Origin: an uncultured Oscillibacter sp.
GTDB taxonomy: Bacteria; Bacillota; Clostridia; Oscillospirales; Oscillospiraceae
Direction: 5' to 3'
NCBI GenBank assembly: GCA_904393855.1
Contig: CAJFNE010000041.1
Location: 1-11,910 of the forward strand
Length of the DNA: 11,910 nt
Shown here in pieces: positions 1 to 6,130 of this stretch. The translations under genes and the position numbers were made by a program. The notes under the pieces were generated by a model. It ran no database searches, had not been told where the DNA came from, and was given only the letters and a program-made list of their open reading frames with translations. Position 1 is the stretch's first letter; each line of letters starts with the position of its first letter.

Positions 1-1
1 C

Positions 2-487
2 TTCCAGCAGCCCCCCCGGTTCAAGGGGCTGACGGTCCGCAGCCTGCTGACCATCGCCTCCGGGAATGAGAAGCTGTCCAAGGACCAGTGCTGCCAGTAT
101 CTGACCCGGGTGGGCCTGTGCGCCAACGACTACCTGGACCGGGAGGTGGACGCCTCCCTCTCCGGCGGCGAGGTGAAGCGCATCGAGATCGCCTCGATCC
201 TGGCCCGGAACAGCCAGCTGATGATCTTCGACGAGCCGGAGGCGGGCATCGACCTGTGGAGCTTCGCCCGGCTGACGGAGACCTTTGAGCAGATCCACGC
301 CTCCGGCACTGCCACCATGATCATCATCTCCCACCAGGAGCGGATCATCTCCCTGGCGGACGAGGTCATTGTGGTGGGCGACGGGGAGCTGCGCCACCGG
401 GGCACCCCGGAGGAAATCCTGCCCCAGATTCTGGCGGACACCCTGTCCGGGTGCCCGGTTCTCACGAAAGAAGGTGCTGCCGTATGA
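2..487 (+). CDS. sufC: SufC, Fe-S cluster assembly ABC ATPase (5' truncated)
   Basis: SufC is the cytosolic ABC-type ATPase that drives the SufB scaffold during Fe-S cluster assembly. The window starts inside the gene, in frame from base 2, and shows 161 residues. The family is usually about 245 residues, so the N-terminus with the Walker A loop is missing. Visible in order are the Q-loop region FQQPPRFKG at the left edge, the ABC signature LSGGEVKRIEIASIL, Walker B LMIFDEPEAGID with its catalytic Glu, and the switch His in IIISHQERI. The FDEPEAGID and VKRIEIA wording is typical of SufC rather than of transport ATPases. The stop TGA at 485-487 overlaps the ATG of the next gene (ATGA), so the two are translationally coupled. 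Only the upstream promoter and N-terminus are unseen. Confidence 0.93.
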   Translation, partial: FQQPPRFKGLTVRSLLTIASGNEKLSKDQCCQYLTRVGLCANDYLDREVDASLSGGEVKRIEIASILARNSQLMIFDEPEAGIDLWSFARLTETFEQIHASGTATMIIISHQERIISLADEVIVVGDGELRHRGTPEEILPQILADTLSGCPVLTKEGAAV

Positions 488-1410
488 TGGAGACCCAGGT
501 AGACCGGGAGCTGCTGGAGAAGATCGCGGACCTGGTGGGCAAGCCCGTGGGGGCCTTCAACATCCGCAAGGACTGCGGCTGTGACGGCCGGGAGTCCACG
601 GAGCATATTAAGATTGATGACCGGACCGACGGCAAGGCCGGCATCGACATCCGGATCCTGGACGGGACGGTGGGCGAGACCTGCCACATCCCCGTGATCA
701 TCACCCAGTCCGGCGTGGAGGAGACAGTGTACAACGACTTCTATATCGGTGAGGACTGCGACGTGGAGATCATCGCCGGCTGCGGCATCCACAACTGCGG
801 CGACCAGGAATCCCGCCACGACGGCGTCCACACCTTCCACGTGGGCAAGAACTCCCACGTCCACTACTCGGAAAAGCACTACGCCGAGGGTGACGGCAAG
901 GGAGAGAAGATCATGAACCCCCAGACCATCGTGTACCTGGAGGAGGGCGCCTCCATCCAGATGGACACCGTGCAGATCAAGGGCGTGGACTCCACGAAGC
1001 GGTACACGAAGATCGTCTGCGGCAAGGGCGCAGAGGCCGTCATCACCGAGCGGCTGCTGACCCACGGTCACCAGGTGGCCGACAGCGACATGGTCATCGA
1101 GCTCAACGGCAAGGACGCCAAGGGCCGGGTCATCTCCCGGTCCGTGGCCCAGGACGAGTCCTCCCAGGTGTTCCGGCCCTGCGTGGTGGGCAACGCCAAG
1201 TGCTTCGGCCACGTCCAGTGCGACTCCATCATCATGGGGCACGCCAAGATCAGCTCCGTGCCGGAGATCGCCGCCAACGACACCGAGGCCCAGCTGATCC
1301 ATGAGGCTGCCATCGGCAAGATCGCCGGGGACCAGCTGCTGAAGCTGGAGACCCTGGGCCTGACGCCGGAGGAGGCGGAGGACCGCATTCTCCAGGGCTT
1401 CCTGGCCTGA
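484..1410 (+). CDS. sufB: SufB/SufD-family Fe-S scaffold protein, short form
   Basis: This is a scaffold subunit of the SUF system, partner of SufC. The start is ATG at 484, which has an AAGG at 471-474 with 9-nt spacing and a 4-nt overlap with sufC; the in-frame GTG at 451 lies inside sufC and lacks a site. The product is 308 aa, much shorter than SufB of classical sufBCD operons (about 470-495 aa). The C-terminal part keeps SufB-type functional residues: Cys246 in VQCDSIIMG aligns with the essential Cys of E. coli SufB (C405), and His273-Glu274 in LIHEAAIGKI align with its H433-E434 region. The middle is His-rich and beta-helix like (HVGKNSHVHYSEKHY). An N-terminal CGC (31-33) could add thiolates. 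Because the Cys is kept, SufB-like fits better than SufD. No second SufB/SufD paralogue follows; a hairpin closes the operon. Confidence 0.88.
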   Translation: MMETQVDRELLEKIADLVGKPVGAFNIRKDCGCDGRESTEHIKIDDRTDGKAGIDIRILDGTVGETCHIPVIITQSGVEETVYNDFYIGEDCDVEIIAGCGIHNCGDQESRHDGVHTFHVGKNSHVHYSEKHYAEGDGKGEKIMNPQTIVYLEEGASIQMDTVQIKGVDSTKRYTKIVCGKGAEAVITERLLTHGHQVADSDMVIELNGKDAKGRVISRSVAQDESSQVFRPCVVGNAKCFGHVQCDSIIMGHAKISSVPEIAANDTEAQLIHEAAIGKIAGDQLLKLETLGLTPEEAEDRILQGFLA

Positions 1411-1432
1411 AAACCCACAGAACACGGACAAA

Positions 1433-1460
1433 GGCGCGGCACCCGAACGGGTGCCGCGCC
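1433..1460. terminator. Hairpin between convergent sufB and pspA
   Basis: Perfect 12-bp inverted repeat: ggcgcggcaccc at 1433-1444, loop gaac, gggtgccgcgcc at 1449-1460. On the + strand it is followed by tgattttatat, a weak T tract, which fits termination of sufCB 22 nt after its stop. On the - strand it lies downstream of pspA and is followed by TTTGT. It probably serves both convergent operons. Confidence 0.75.
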
Positions 1461-1499
1461 TGATTTTATATCATACTGCCCCAGAAGATTGGGGAACCC

Positions 1500-2180
1500 T
1501 TACAGGCCCATCTCCGCTTTCAGCTTGGCCAACTCCGCGTCCACCGCGGCGTCCCCGGCGGCGGAGGCATACTTCTTCTCCAGCTCCGCGGCCTCGTCCA
1601 CCGGGGCGCTGTTCAGCTCCGCCATGGCGTTGGCCTGGTCCAGCATCTGGTCCGCCTTGCGCTCCATGCGCTCAAAGGCGCTCATGGCGCCGGCGGCCTT
1701 GTCGGCGCTGGCCCCCATCTGGTTCACCCGCTCCTGGGTCTTGGCCACGGCCACCTTGGCTTTCACCATTTCCCGGCGGCTGTGGAGGGTCTCGATGTCC
1801 CCCACCAGCTTGTCGTGCATCTGGCGCATCTTCTCCGCGTTGGCATGGGCGGCGTCGTAGGTGGCCTGCAGGCTGGCGGCCTTCTCCGCCAGCTGCTGCT
1901 TCTTGCCCAGGAACACCCGGGCATCGCCCTCGTTGCCGGCGGCCAGGGCCTTCCGGGCCAGTCCCTCGAACCGCTGCACCTCCGCGGCGTTGTCGTCCAG
2001 CATCCGCTTGGTCCGGGTCTCCTCCGCCATGACGGCGGCGGTCTCTTTCTTCACCTCCGCCAGGTCCTCCGTCAGGTCCCGCAGGTACTGGTCAATCATC
2101 TTCGCAGGGTCCTCGCACTTGTCCAGCAGGTCGTTGATGTTCGCCTTGATGATGTCCGCAAAACGCTCCAGAATCGCCAT
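1500..2180 (-). CDS. pspA: PspA/IM30 (Vipp1) family membrane-stress protein
   Basis: 226-aa PspA/IM30-family protein, a peripheral inner-leaflet membrane protein related to ESCRT-III that forms rods or rings and protects membrane integrity. The start MAILERFADIIKANINDLLD is the typical N-terminal amphipathic helix, and residues 25-30 (PAKMIDQYL region) match the family consensus. The rest is almost entirely charged Ala-rich coiled coil with no membrane segment, as expected. Length is close to the usual 220-230 aa. RBS AGGAG lies 7 nt before the ATG at 2180. It is the second gene of a two-gene operon, 22 nt behind the TPM-like membrane protein, so it is probably transcribed from the promoter at 3261-3289. 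No PspF or PspBC is present here, so regulation is unlike that of E. coli. The C-terminal tail after residue about 190 is short and divergent. Confidence 0.9.
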   Translation of the reverse strand: MAILERFADIIKANINDLLDKCEDPAKMIDQYLRDLTEDLAEVKKETAAVMAEETRTKRMLDDNAAEVQRFEGLARKALAAGNEGDARVFLGKKQQLAEKAASLQATYDAAHANAEKMRQMHDKLVGDIETLHSRREMVKAKVAVAKTQERVNQMGASADKAAGAMSAFERMERKADQMLDQANAMAELNSAPVDEAAELEKKYASAAGDAAVDAELAKLKAEMGL

Positions 2181-2202
2181 AGAAATCTCCTCTCAGTCCG
2201 TT

Positions 2203-3213
2203 TTATGATTTGTTTTCCGTGTCCTCATACTTGTCCGCCAGATCCTCAACCGCCTGATCGCCGAACTTCTCCAGGGGCGTGTTCAGGATCTTCTCCGCCC
2301 GCTGCTGCTCCCGCTCCCGCTGCTCCCGGCGCTTCTTCAGGGTGATGAACACCAGCACCGCCACGACCACCACGGCGATGCACACCGCGATCACCGGCAG
2401 CGGGGACCGCGTCACCGTCATGATCCGCTCGCCGGTATCCGCGAAGGTCTTGGAAAAGATCTCCTCCTCGCTGATGGAGTAGTCGTTGTAGTAGCGGTCC
2501 AGGTAATCCGCCAGGATGGCGATGGCCTCGTCGTCCATGACCGTCTTGGCCTGGCTGCCCACCGCGTAGCCGCAGTTATAGGAGCCGTAGCCGTCGTCGC
2601 AGAACACCAGGAGGAAGTGGCCCTCGTCCGTGAAGAGCTGGGGATACAGCTCCTCGGCCATGGCCGTCAGCTGGCTGACGGAGGTGACGGAGCCGTTCTC
2701 CAGTAAGTACAGGTAGGGCTGCACGCCGGTATCCTCGTAGAACTGGCGCATCCCCGCCTCCAGCTGGGCGCGGTTGCTGAACCAGCCGCCCTCATCGGTG
2801 TAGTAGGCCGTCTCCGTCACCGCGGAGGCGGGCAGCGGCTCCCGCTCGTAGGTGGAGCTCTGGATACTGCTGCCGCCGCTGACGCCGGAGACGCCCCCCA
2901 TATAGGCGAACAGGATCACCAGGATCGCCAGGAGGACGATGACCGCGGCGGCAATGCTGCCGCCGTTCCACCCGTGCCGGTAGGAGCCTCCGCCATAGTA
3001 GCGGCGGCCGGTGTTGATGAAGATCGGCCCGGTACGAATGGGCCGGTGTCCGCCCGGAGGCGGGCCCCCCGCAGAGCGGCCTCCGCCGAAGGAGCCTCCA
3101 AAGGACCGCCCGCCGGAGCGTCCGCCGCCGGAGAACCCGCCGAAAGATCGTCCGCCGCCCCGAAAGCCGCCGCCTCGAAAGCCGCCGCCTCTGGCCCCGC
3201 CTGATCTGCCCAT
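2203..3213 (-). CDS. Gly/Arg-rich two-TM protein with TPM-like extracytoplasmic domain
   Basis: The start is ATG at 3213 (MGRSGGARGG), with GGAGG 8 nt upstream; the in-frame ATG at 3240 has no site. The 336-aa product has four parts. Residues 1-57 are a low-complexity Gly/Arg/Ser/Phe segment with RGG and FRGGG units. TM1 spans about 87-106. An extracytoplasmic domain of about 110-270 includes TGVQPYLYLL, DEGHFLLVF and a helix around 226-245. TM2 spans about 272-292 and is followed by a KKRREQ-rich cytoplasmic coil. Positive charges flanking both TMs place both termini in the cytoplasm. The central domain resembles the TPM (YgcG/Psb32) fold in pattern; this is my reading and not a profile hit. 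TPM proteins usually have a Gly-rich tail at the C-terminus, whereas here it is N-terminal. It heads an operon with pspA 22 nt downstream, suggesting a membrane partner of PspA. No catalytic residues are claimed. Confidence 0.72.
   Translation of the reverse strand: MGRSGGARGGGFRGGGFRGGGRSFGGFSGGGRSGGRSFGGSFGGGRSAGGPPPGGHRPIRTGPIFINTGRRYYGGGSYRHGWNGGSIAAAVIVLLAILVILFAYMGGVSGVSGGSSIQSSTYEREPLPASAVTETAYYTDEGGWFSNRAQLEAGMRQFYEDTGVQPYLYLLENGSVTSVSQLTAMAEELYPQLFTDEGHFLLVFCDDGYGSYNCGYAVGSQAKTVMDDEAIAILADYLDRYYNDYSISEEEIFSKTFADTGERIMTVTRSPLPVIAVCIAVVVVAVLVFITLKKRREQREREQQRAEKILNTPLEKFGDQAVEDLADKYEDTENKS
3161..3190. repeat. Two perfect 15-bp tandem copies inside the Gly/Arg-rich segment
   Basis: Two identical units cgaaagccgccgcct lie at 3161-3175 and 3176-3190. 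Read on the - strand they encode repeated GGGFR-type pentapeptides near the N-terminus of the TPM-like protein. The 15-nt period keeps frame, so copy number can change without breaking the gene. Confidence 0.85.
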
Positions 3214-3260
3214 AGTCGTTTCCTCCCCGCCGGCCTGCATACGCCGGCTTATTTTTTTCT

Positions 3261-3289
3261 ATTGTAAGTTTTTTTGGTCCCGCCGTCAA
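3261..3289 (-). promoter_or_regulatory. Sigma70-type promoter of the TPM-like/pspA operon
   Basis: On the - strand TTGACG (3289-3284) and TACAAT (3266-3261) are separated by exactly 17 nt, with an A-tract in the spacer. Both boxes are 5/6 matches to consensus. The predicted start site near 3254 gives a leader of about 40 nt before the ATG at 3213. No sigma54 -24/-12 element is visible, unlike the E. coli psp operon. Confidence 0.8.
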
Positions 3290-3358
3290 TTCTTTCATCA
3301 AACGTTTACGGATTGTTTTCAATCCCGGGGTAGAATTGATCTCTTCCGTCCAGGCTGC

Positions 3359-3392
3359 AAAAACCGCCTCCGGCTGTCAGCCGGAGGCGGTT
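3359..3392 (-). terminator. Rho-independent terminator of rny
   Basis: Perfect 14-bp stem (3362-3375 with 3379-3392), 3-nt loop, followed on the - strand by TTTTT (3363-3359, the first bases of which also pair in the stem). It lies 19 nt after the rny stop and ahead of the next operon's promoter. Confidence 0.9.
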
Positions 3393-3411
3393 CCTTTCAC
3401 TGTTTTCAGCG

Positions 3412-4956
3412 TCACTTGGCGTATTCCACAACCTTGGTCTCCCGCAGGACGTGGACCTTGATCTGACCGGGGTACTCCATTTCCTCCTCGATCTTCTTGG
3501 CCAGCTCCCGGGCCAGAATCACCATCTGGTCCTCGCTGACCTGCTCGGGCTTCACCATGACCCGGACCTCCCGGCCCGCCTGGATGGCATAGGCCTTCTC
3601 CACGCCGGGGTAGGAGCCCGTGATGGTCTCCAGCTGCTCCAGGCGCTTGATGTAGTTCTCCAGGTTCTCGCGGCGGGCGCCGGGGCGGGCCGCGGAGATG
3701 GCGTCCGCCGCCTGCACCAGGCAGGCCACGATGGTCCTGGGCTCCACATCGTTGTGGTGGGCCTCGATGGCGTGGATGATGTCCTCTCTCTCCTTGTACT
3801 TCCGGGCGAACTCCACACCCAGGGACACATGGGTGCCCTCGAACTCGTGGTCCAGGGCCTTGCCGATGTCGTGGAGCAGGCCGGCCCGCTTGGCGGCCTG
3901 GACGTCGGCCCCCAGCTCCGCCGCCATCATGCCGGCAATGTGGCTGACCTCGATGGAGTGGAGCAGCACGTTCTGGCCGTAGCTGGTGCGGTAGTGGAGG
4001 CGGCCCAGCAGCTTCACCAGCTCCGGGTGCAGGTTGCGGATGCCGCACTCAAACACGGCCCGCTCGCCCTCGGCCTTGATGGTGGCGTCCACCTCCCGGC
4101 GGGCCTTCTCCACCATCTCCTCGATATGGGTGGGGTGGATACGGCCGTCGGCGATCAGCTTCTCCAGGGCCAGGCGGGCGACCTCCCGCCGCACCGGCTC
4201 GAAGCAGCTGACGGTGATGGCCTCCGGCGTGTCGTCAATGATCAGGTCCACGCCGGTGAGGGTCTCGATGGTGCGGATGTTGCGGCCTTCGCGGCCGATA
4301 ATCCGGCCCTTCATATCGTCATTGGGCAGGGGAACCACACTGACGGTCAGTTCTGCCACAGAGTCGGCGGCGCACCGCTGGATGGCCTGGGCCACCACTT
4401 CCCGGGCGCGGGCCTCGCACTCCTCCTTCATCCGGGACTCCACCTCTTTGATCTTGAGGGCAGTCTCGTGGGTCACCTCAGCCTCCACCTGATCGATCAG
4501 ATACTGCTTGGCCTCCTCGGCGGTAAAGCCGGAGATCCGCTCCAGCATCTCGGTCTGGCTGCGCTTGATGACCTTGATCTCCTCGTTCTCCTTGTCCAGA
4601 GCCGCGTGCTTCTGGGCCAGGGACTCCTCCTTCTTCTCGATGGCCTCCGTCTTGCGGTCCAGGTTCTCCTCTTTTTGCTGCAGACGGTTTTCCTGCCGCT
4701 GTAAGTCCGCTCTGCGAGATTTCTCTTCCTTTTCATATTCGCTGCGGCTTTTCAAAATCTCTTCCTTGGCTTCCAAAAGGGCCTCTTTCTTCTTGGTCTC
4801 GGCGCTCTTGATGGCCTCGTTGATGATGCGCTTTCCCTCTTCCTCTGCGCTGGAGATTTCTTTTTCAGACACGTTTTTCCGGTAGCGAATACCAAGCGGG
4901 AAGAAAATCACGCCGCCGACCACCAGCCCCAGCACGGCGCCGATGATATACTCCAT
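3412..4956 (-). CDS. rny: Ribonuclease Y
   Basis: RNase Y is the membrane-anchored endoribonuclease that starts mRNA decay in many Firmicutes. The 514-aa product is normal for the family (about 520). The chosen ATG at 4956 starts MEYIIGAVLGL and has AAGGAG 10 nt upstream; the 19-residue extension to 5013 has no site and would bury the TM segment. In order: N-terminal TM helix about 3-22, long charged coiled coil about 30-200, KH domain with GRIIGREGRNIR at 217-228, and HD domain with the metal pair His362-Asp363 in LLHDIGKALDHE, plus His333 and Asp418. The C-terminus ends in the conserved VVEYAK. It has its own promoter about 260 nt upstream and a strong terminator, so it appears monocistronic. 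No key residue is missing. Confidence 0.97.
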   Translation of the reverse strand: MEYIIGAVLGLVVGGVIFFPLGIRYRKNVSEKEISSAEEEGKRIINEAIKSAETKKKEALLEAKEEILKSRSEYEKEEKSRRADLQRQENRLQQKEENLDRKTEAIEKKEESLAQKHAALDKENEEIKVIKRSQTEMLERISGFTAEEAKQYLIDQVEAEVTHETALKIKEVESRMKEECEARAREVVAQAIQRCAADSVAELTVSVVPLPNDDMKGRIIGREGRNIRTIETLTGVDLIIDDTPEAITVSCFEPVRREVARLALEKLIADGRIHPTHIEEMVEKARREVDATIKAEGERAVFECGIRNLHPELVKLLGRLHYRTSYGQNVLLHSIEVSHIAGMMAAELGADVQAAKRAGLLHDIGKALDHEFEGTHVSLGVEFARKYKEREDIIHAIEAHHNDVEPRTIVACLVQAADAISAARPGARRENLENYIKRLEQLETITGSYPGVEKAYAIQAGREVRVMVKPEQVSEDQMVILARELAKKIEEEMEYPGQIKVHVLRETKVVEYAK

Positions 4957-5222
4957 GATTTCATTTCTCCTTCGCTTTTCTATATTCGTACCGCCAGCCG
5001 ACGGGACATGCACACCGTTTCCATGGGATTCTCACGATACGTTTCAATCGCCGGAAATCCTTCCCCCGCAGCGGCCAACCGGCCCCATGCGCCGCGGGGA
5101 CTCTCTCAACACAAGCAAACAGAAATGTAAACGGAACCACCCGAGGGGGCATCCCAGTCAACTGACAGTATCAGGAAATGATCCAATGGCACCCCTATGC
5201 CACTCGATAATTATCCTTATAT

Positions 5223-5251
5223 AGTTTAATCGTTTGCCGCTGCCCTGTCAA
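5223..5251 (-). promoter_or_regulatory. Probable promoter of rny, with a long leader
   Basis: On the - strand a perfect TTGACA (5251-5246) and TAAACT (5228-5223, 4/6) are 17 nt apart. A start site near 5216 gives a 5' leader of about 260 nt before the rny ATG at 4956. The leader holds only a weak 5-bp hairpin (5187-5202, tggca/tgcca) near its 5' end and no believable gene. A closer promoter was looked for and not found. Confidence 0.6.
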
Positions 5252-5307
5252 GAGTGAACATTTCTTTTCTTTCCACCGGGGCACGGAGCATTTTCTGGGA
5301 CGGCCCA

Positions 5308-5336
5308 TGGAAAGCCGCCCCAAAATGTTATATAAT
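5308..5336 (+). promoter_or_regulatory. Promoter of the LUD-domain gene
   Basis: Perfect TATAAT at 5331-5336, with a 4/6 -35 box TGGAAA at 5308-5313 and a 17-nt spacer. The start site near 5343 gives a leader of about 78 nt. The -35 box lies in the loop of an imperfect dyad (5297-5304 with 5314-5321, one mismatch). It is back-to-back with the rny promoter. Confidence 0.65.
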
Positions 5337-5362
5337 GTACGTGGTCGCCCGCGCGTAATCCT

Positions 5363-5391
5363 GGAACGGCCCGGGTTTCCCGCCGGGTTCC
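5363..5391 (+). other. Hairpin in the LUD-gene leader
   Basis: The transcript can fold ggaa/ttcc (5363-5366 with 5388-5391) and cccgg/ccggg (5370-5374 with 5383-5387), with a 3-nt bulge and an 8-nt loop. It ends 18 nt before the ribosome binding site. No T tract follows, so it is not a terminator; a role is unknown. Confidence 0.35.
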
Positions 5392-5420
5392 GCGGGCTCA
5401 AAAAAATTCGGAGGTACGGC

Positions 5421-6041
5421 ATGATGACGGATCTGATCGCGCAGACCCTTTCCAACCTGGAGCGCCACCGCATGAGCGGATACTATGTGGAGAGCATCCC
5501 AGAGCTTCACCATCTGGTGAAAAGCCTTCTGCACACCGGGGAGCGGATCGGCTGCGGCGACAGCGCCACCCTGGAGGAAACCCGCATCTTCGACCTGCTG
5601 CGCCAAGGGGACTATCAATTCCTGGACAAGCACCAGCCGGGGCTGAGCCGCCAGGAGAAGCGGGACATCTACCTGCAGAATTTCAGCTGCGACACTTTCG
5701 TGACCGGGATCAACGCCGTCACCGCTGACGGGAAGCTCTTCAACATCGACGGGAACGGGAGCCGGGTGGCCCCCATCCTCTACGGGCCTGAGCAGGTCAT
5801 CGCCGTGGCCGGCACCAACAAGCTTGTAAGGAACGTAGACGAGGCCATCCGCCGAGCCCGGCAGATCGCGGCTCCCCTGGACGCGGCGCGTCTGGAAAAG
5901 GGCACGCCCTGCACCAAGCTGGGAACCTGCGTGGACTGCCAGCACCCCAACCGGATCTGTAACGATTTTGTCCTGATCACCGGGCAGTTTACCGCCGGAC
6001 GGATCAAGGTCATTCTCATCCAGGGAGATTATGGATTCTAA
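5421..6041 (+). CDS. Stand-alone LUD-domain protein (LutC/YkgG-related)
   Basis: 206-aa protein of the LUD (lactate utilization, former DUF162) superfamily, in the short clostridial form often annotated 'lactate utilization protein'. GGAGG at 5410-5414 serves ATG 5421 (6 nt) or ATG 5424 (9 nt); I chose the first. Residues about 20-130 hold the NagB-like fold pattern: GYYVESIPELHHLV, IGCGDSATLEE, and FVTGINAVTADGKLFNIDG, the most conserved block. The C-terminal part has four cysteines, C164, C170, C173 and C180 (TPC-x5-C-x2-C-x6-C), which could bind a metal or an Fe-S cluster; that is inference. It ends in a conserved RIKVILIQGDYGF. LutA and LutB, the usual partners for lactate oxidation, are not nearby, so a lactate role is unproven. 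It appears monocistronic, with its own promoter and a downstream hairpin. Confidence 0.82.
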   Translation: MMTDLIAQTLSNLERHRMSGYYVESIPELHHLVKSLLHTGERIGCGDSATLEETRIFDLLRQGDYQFLDKHQPGLSRQEKRDIYLQNFSCDTFVTGINAVTADGKLFNIDGNGSRVAPILYGPEQVIAVAGTNKLVRNVDEAIRRARQIAAPLDAARLEKGTPCTKLGTCVDCQHPNRICNDFVLITGQFTAGRIKVILIQGDYGF

Positions 6042-6060
6042 AAATTCTCCCTTCCGACCA

Positions 6061-6096
6061 GCCAGCGGCCGCCCCTTTCCGGGGGCGGCCGCTGGC
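6061..6096. terminator. Strong hairpin between convergent LUD and amidase genes
   Basis: Perfect 15-bp inverted repeat (6061-6075 with 6082-6096) with a 6-nt loop. It lies 19 nt after the LUD stop and 34 nt after the amidase stop on the other strand. No immediate T tract follows on either strand, so it is a non-canonical terminator or an RNA 3'-end stabiliser. Confidence 0.6.
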
Positions 6097-6130
6097 GCTG
6101 CTGCTTCCCCTGGCCGGGACGGCTCGCTCC

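Noticed and set aside
130..1431. Long open frame of 433 codons on the - strand opposite sufC/sufB
   Set aside because: It is antisense to two clearly conserved SUF genes, has biased Val/Leu/Gly/His/Asp composition typical of GC-rich antisense frames, and shows no domain.
2792..3322. Arg-rich open frame of 176 codons on the - strand overlapping the TPM-like gene start
   Set aside because: It is the Gly-codon-rich segment read in the wrong frame (GGC/CGG becomes Arg), has no RBS and crosses the promoter.
3451..4704. Long open frame of 417 codons on the + strand opposite rny
   Set aside because: RNase Y is unmistakable on the - strand; this frame is a Leu/Gly/His/Asp-rich antisense artefact.
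4961..5161. Possible 66-codon leader peptide ending just before rny on the - strand
   Set aside because: It starts with TTG and has no ribosome binding site, its composition looks random, and it shows no recognisable peptide pattern; only its stop position close to the rny start is suggestive.
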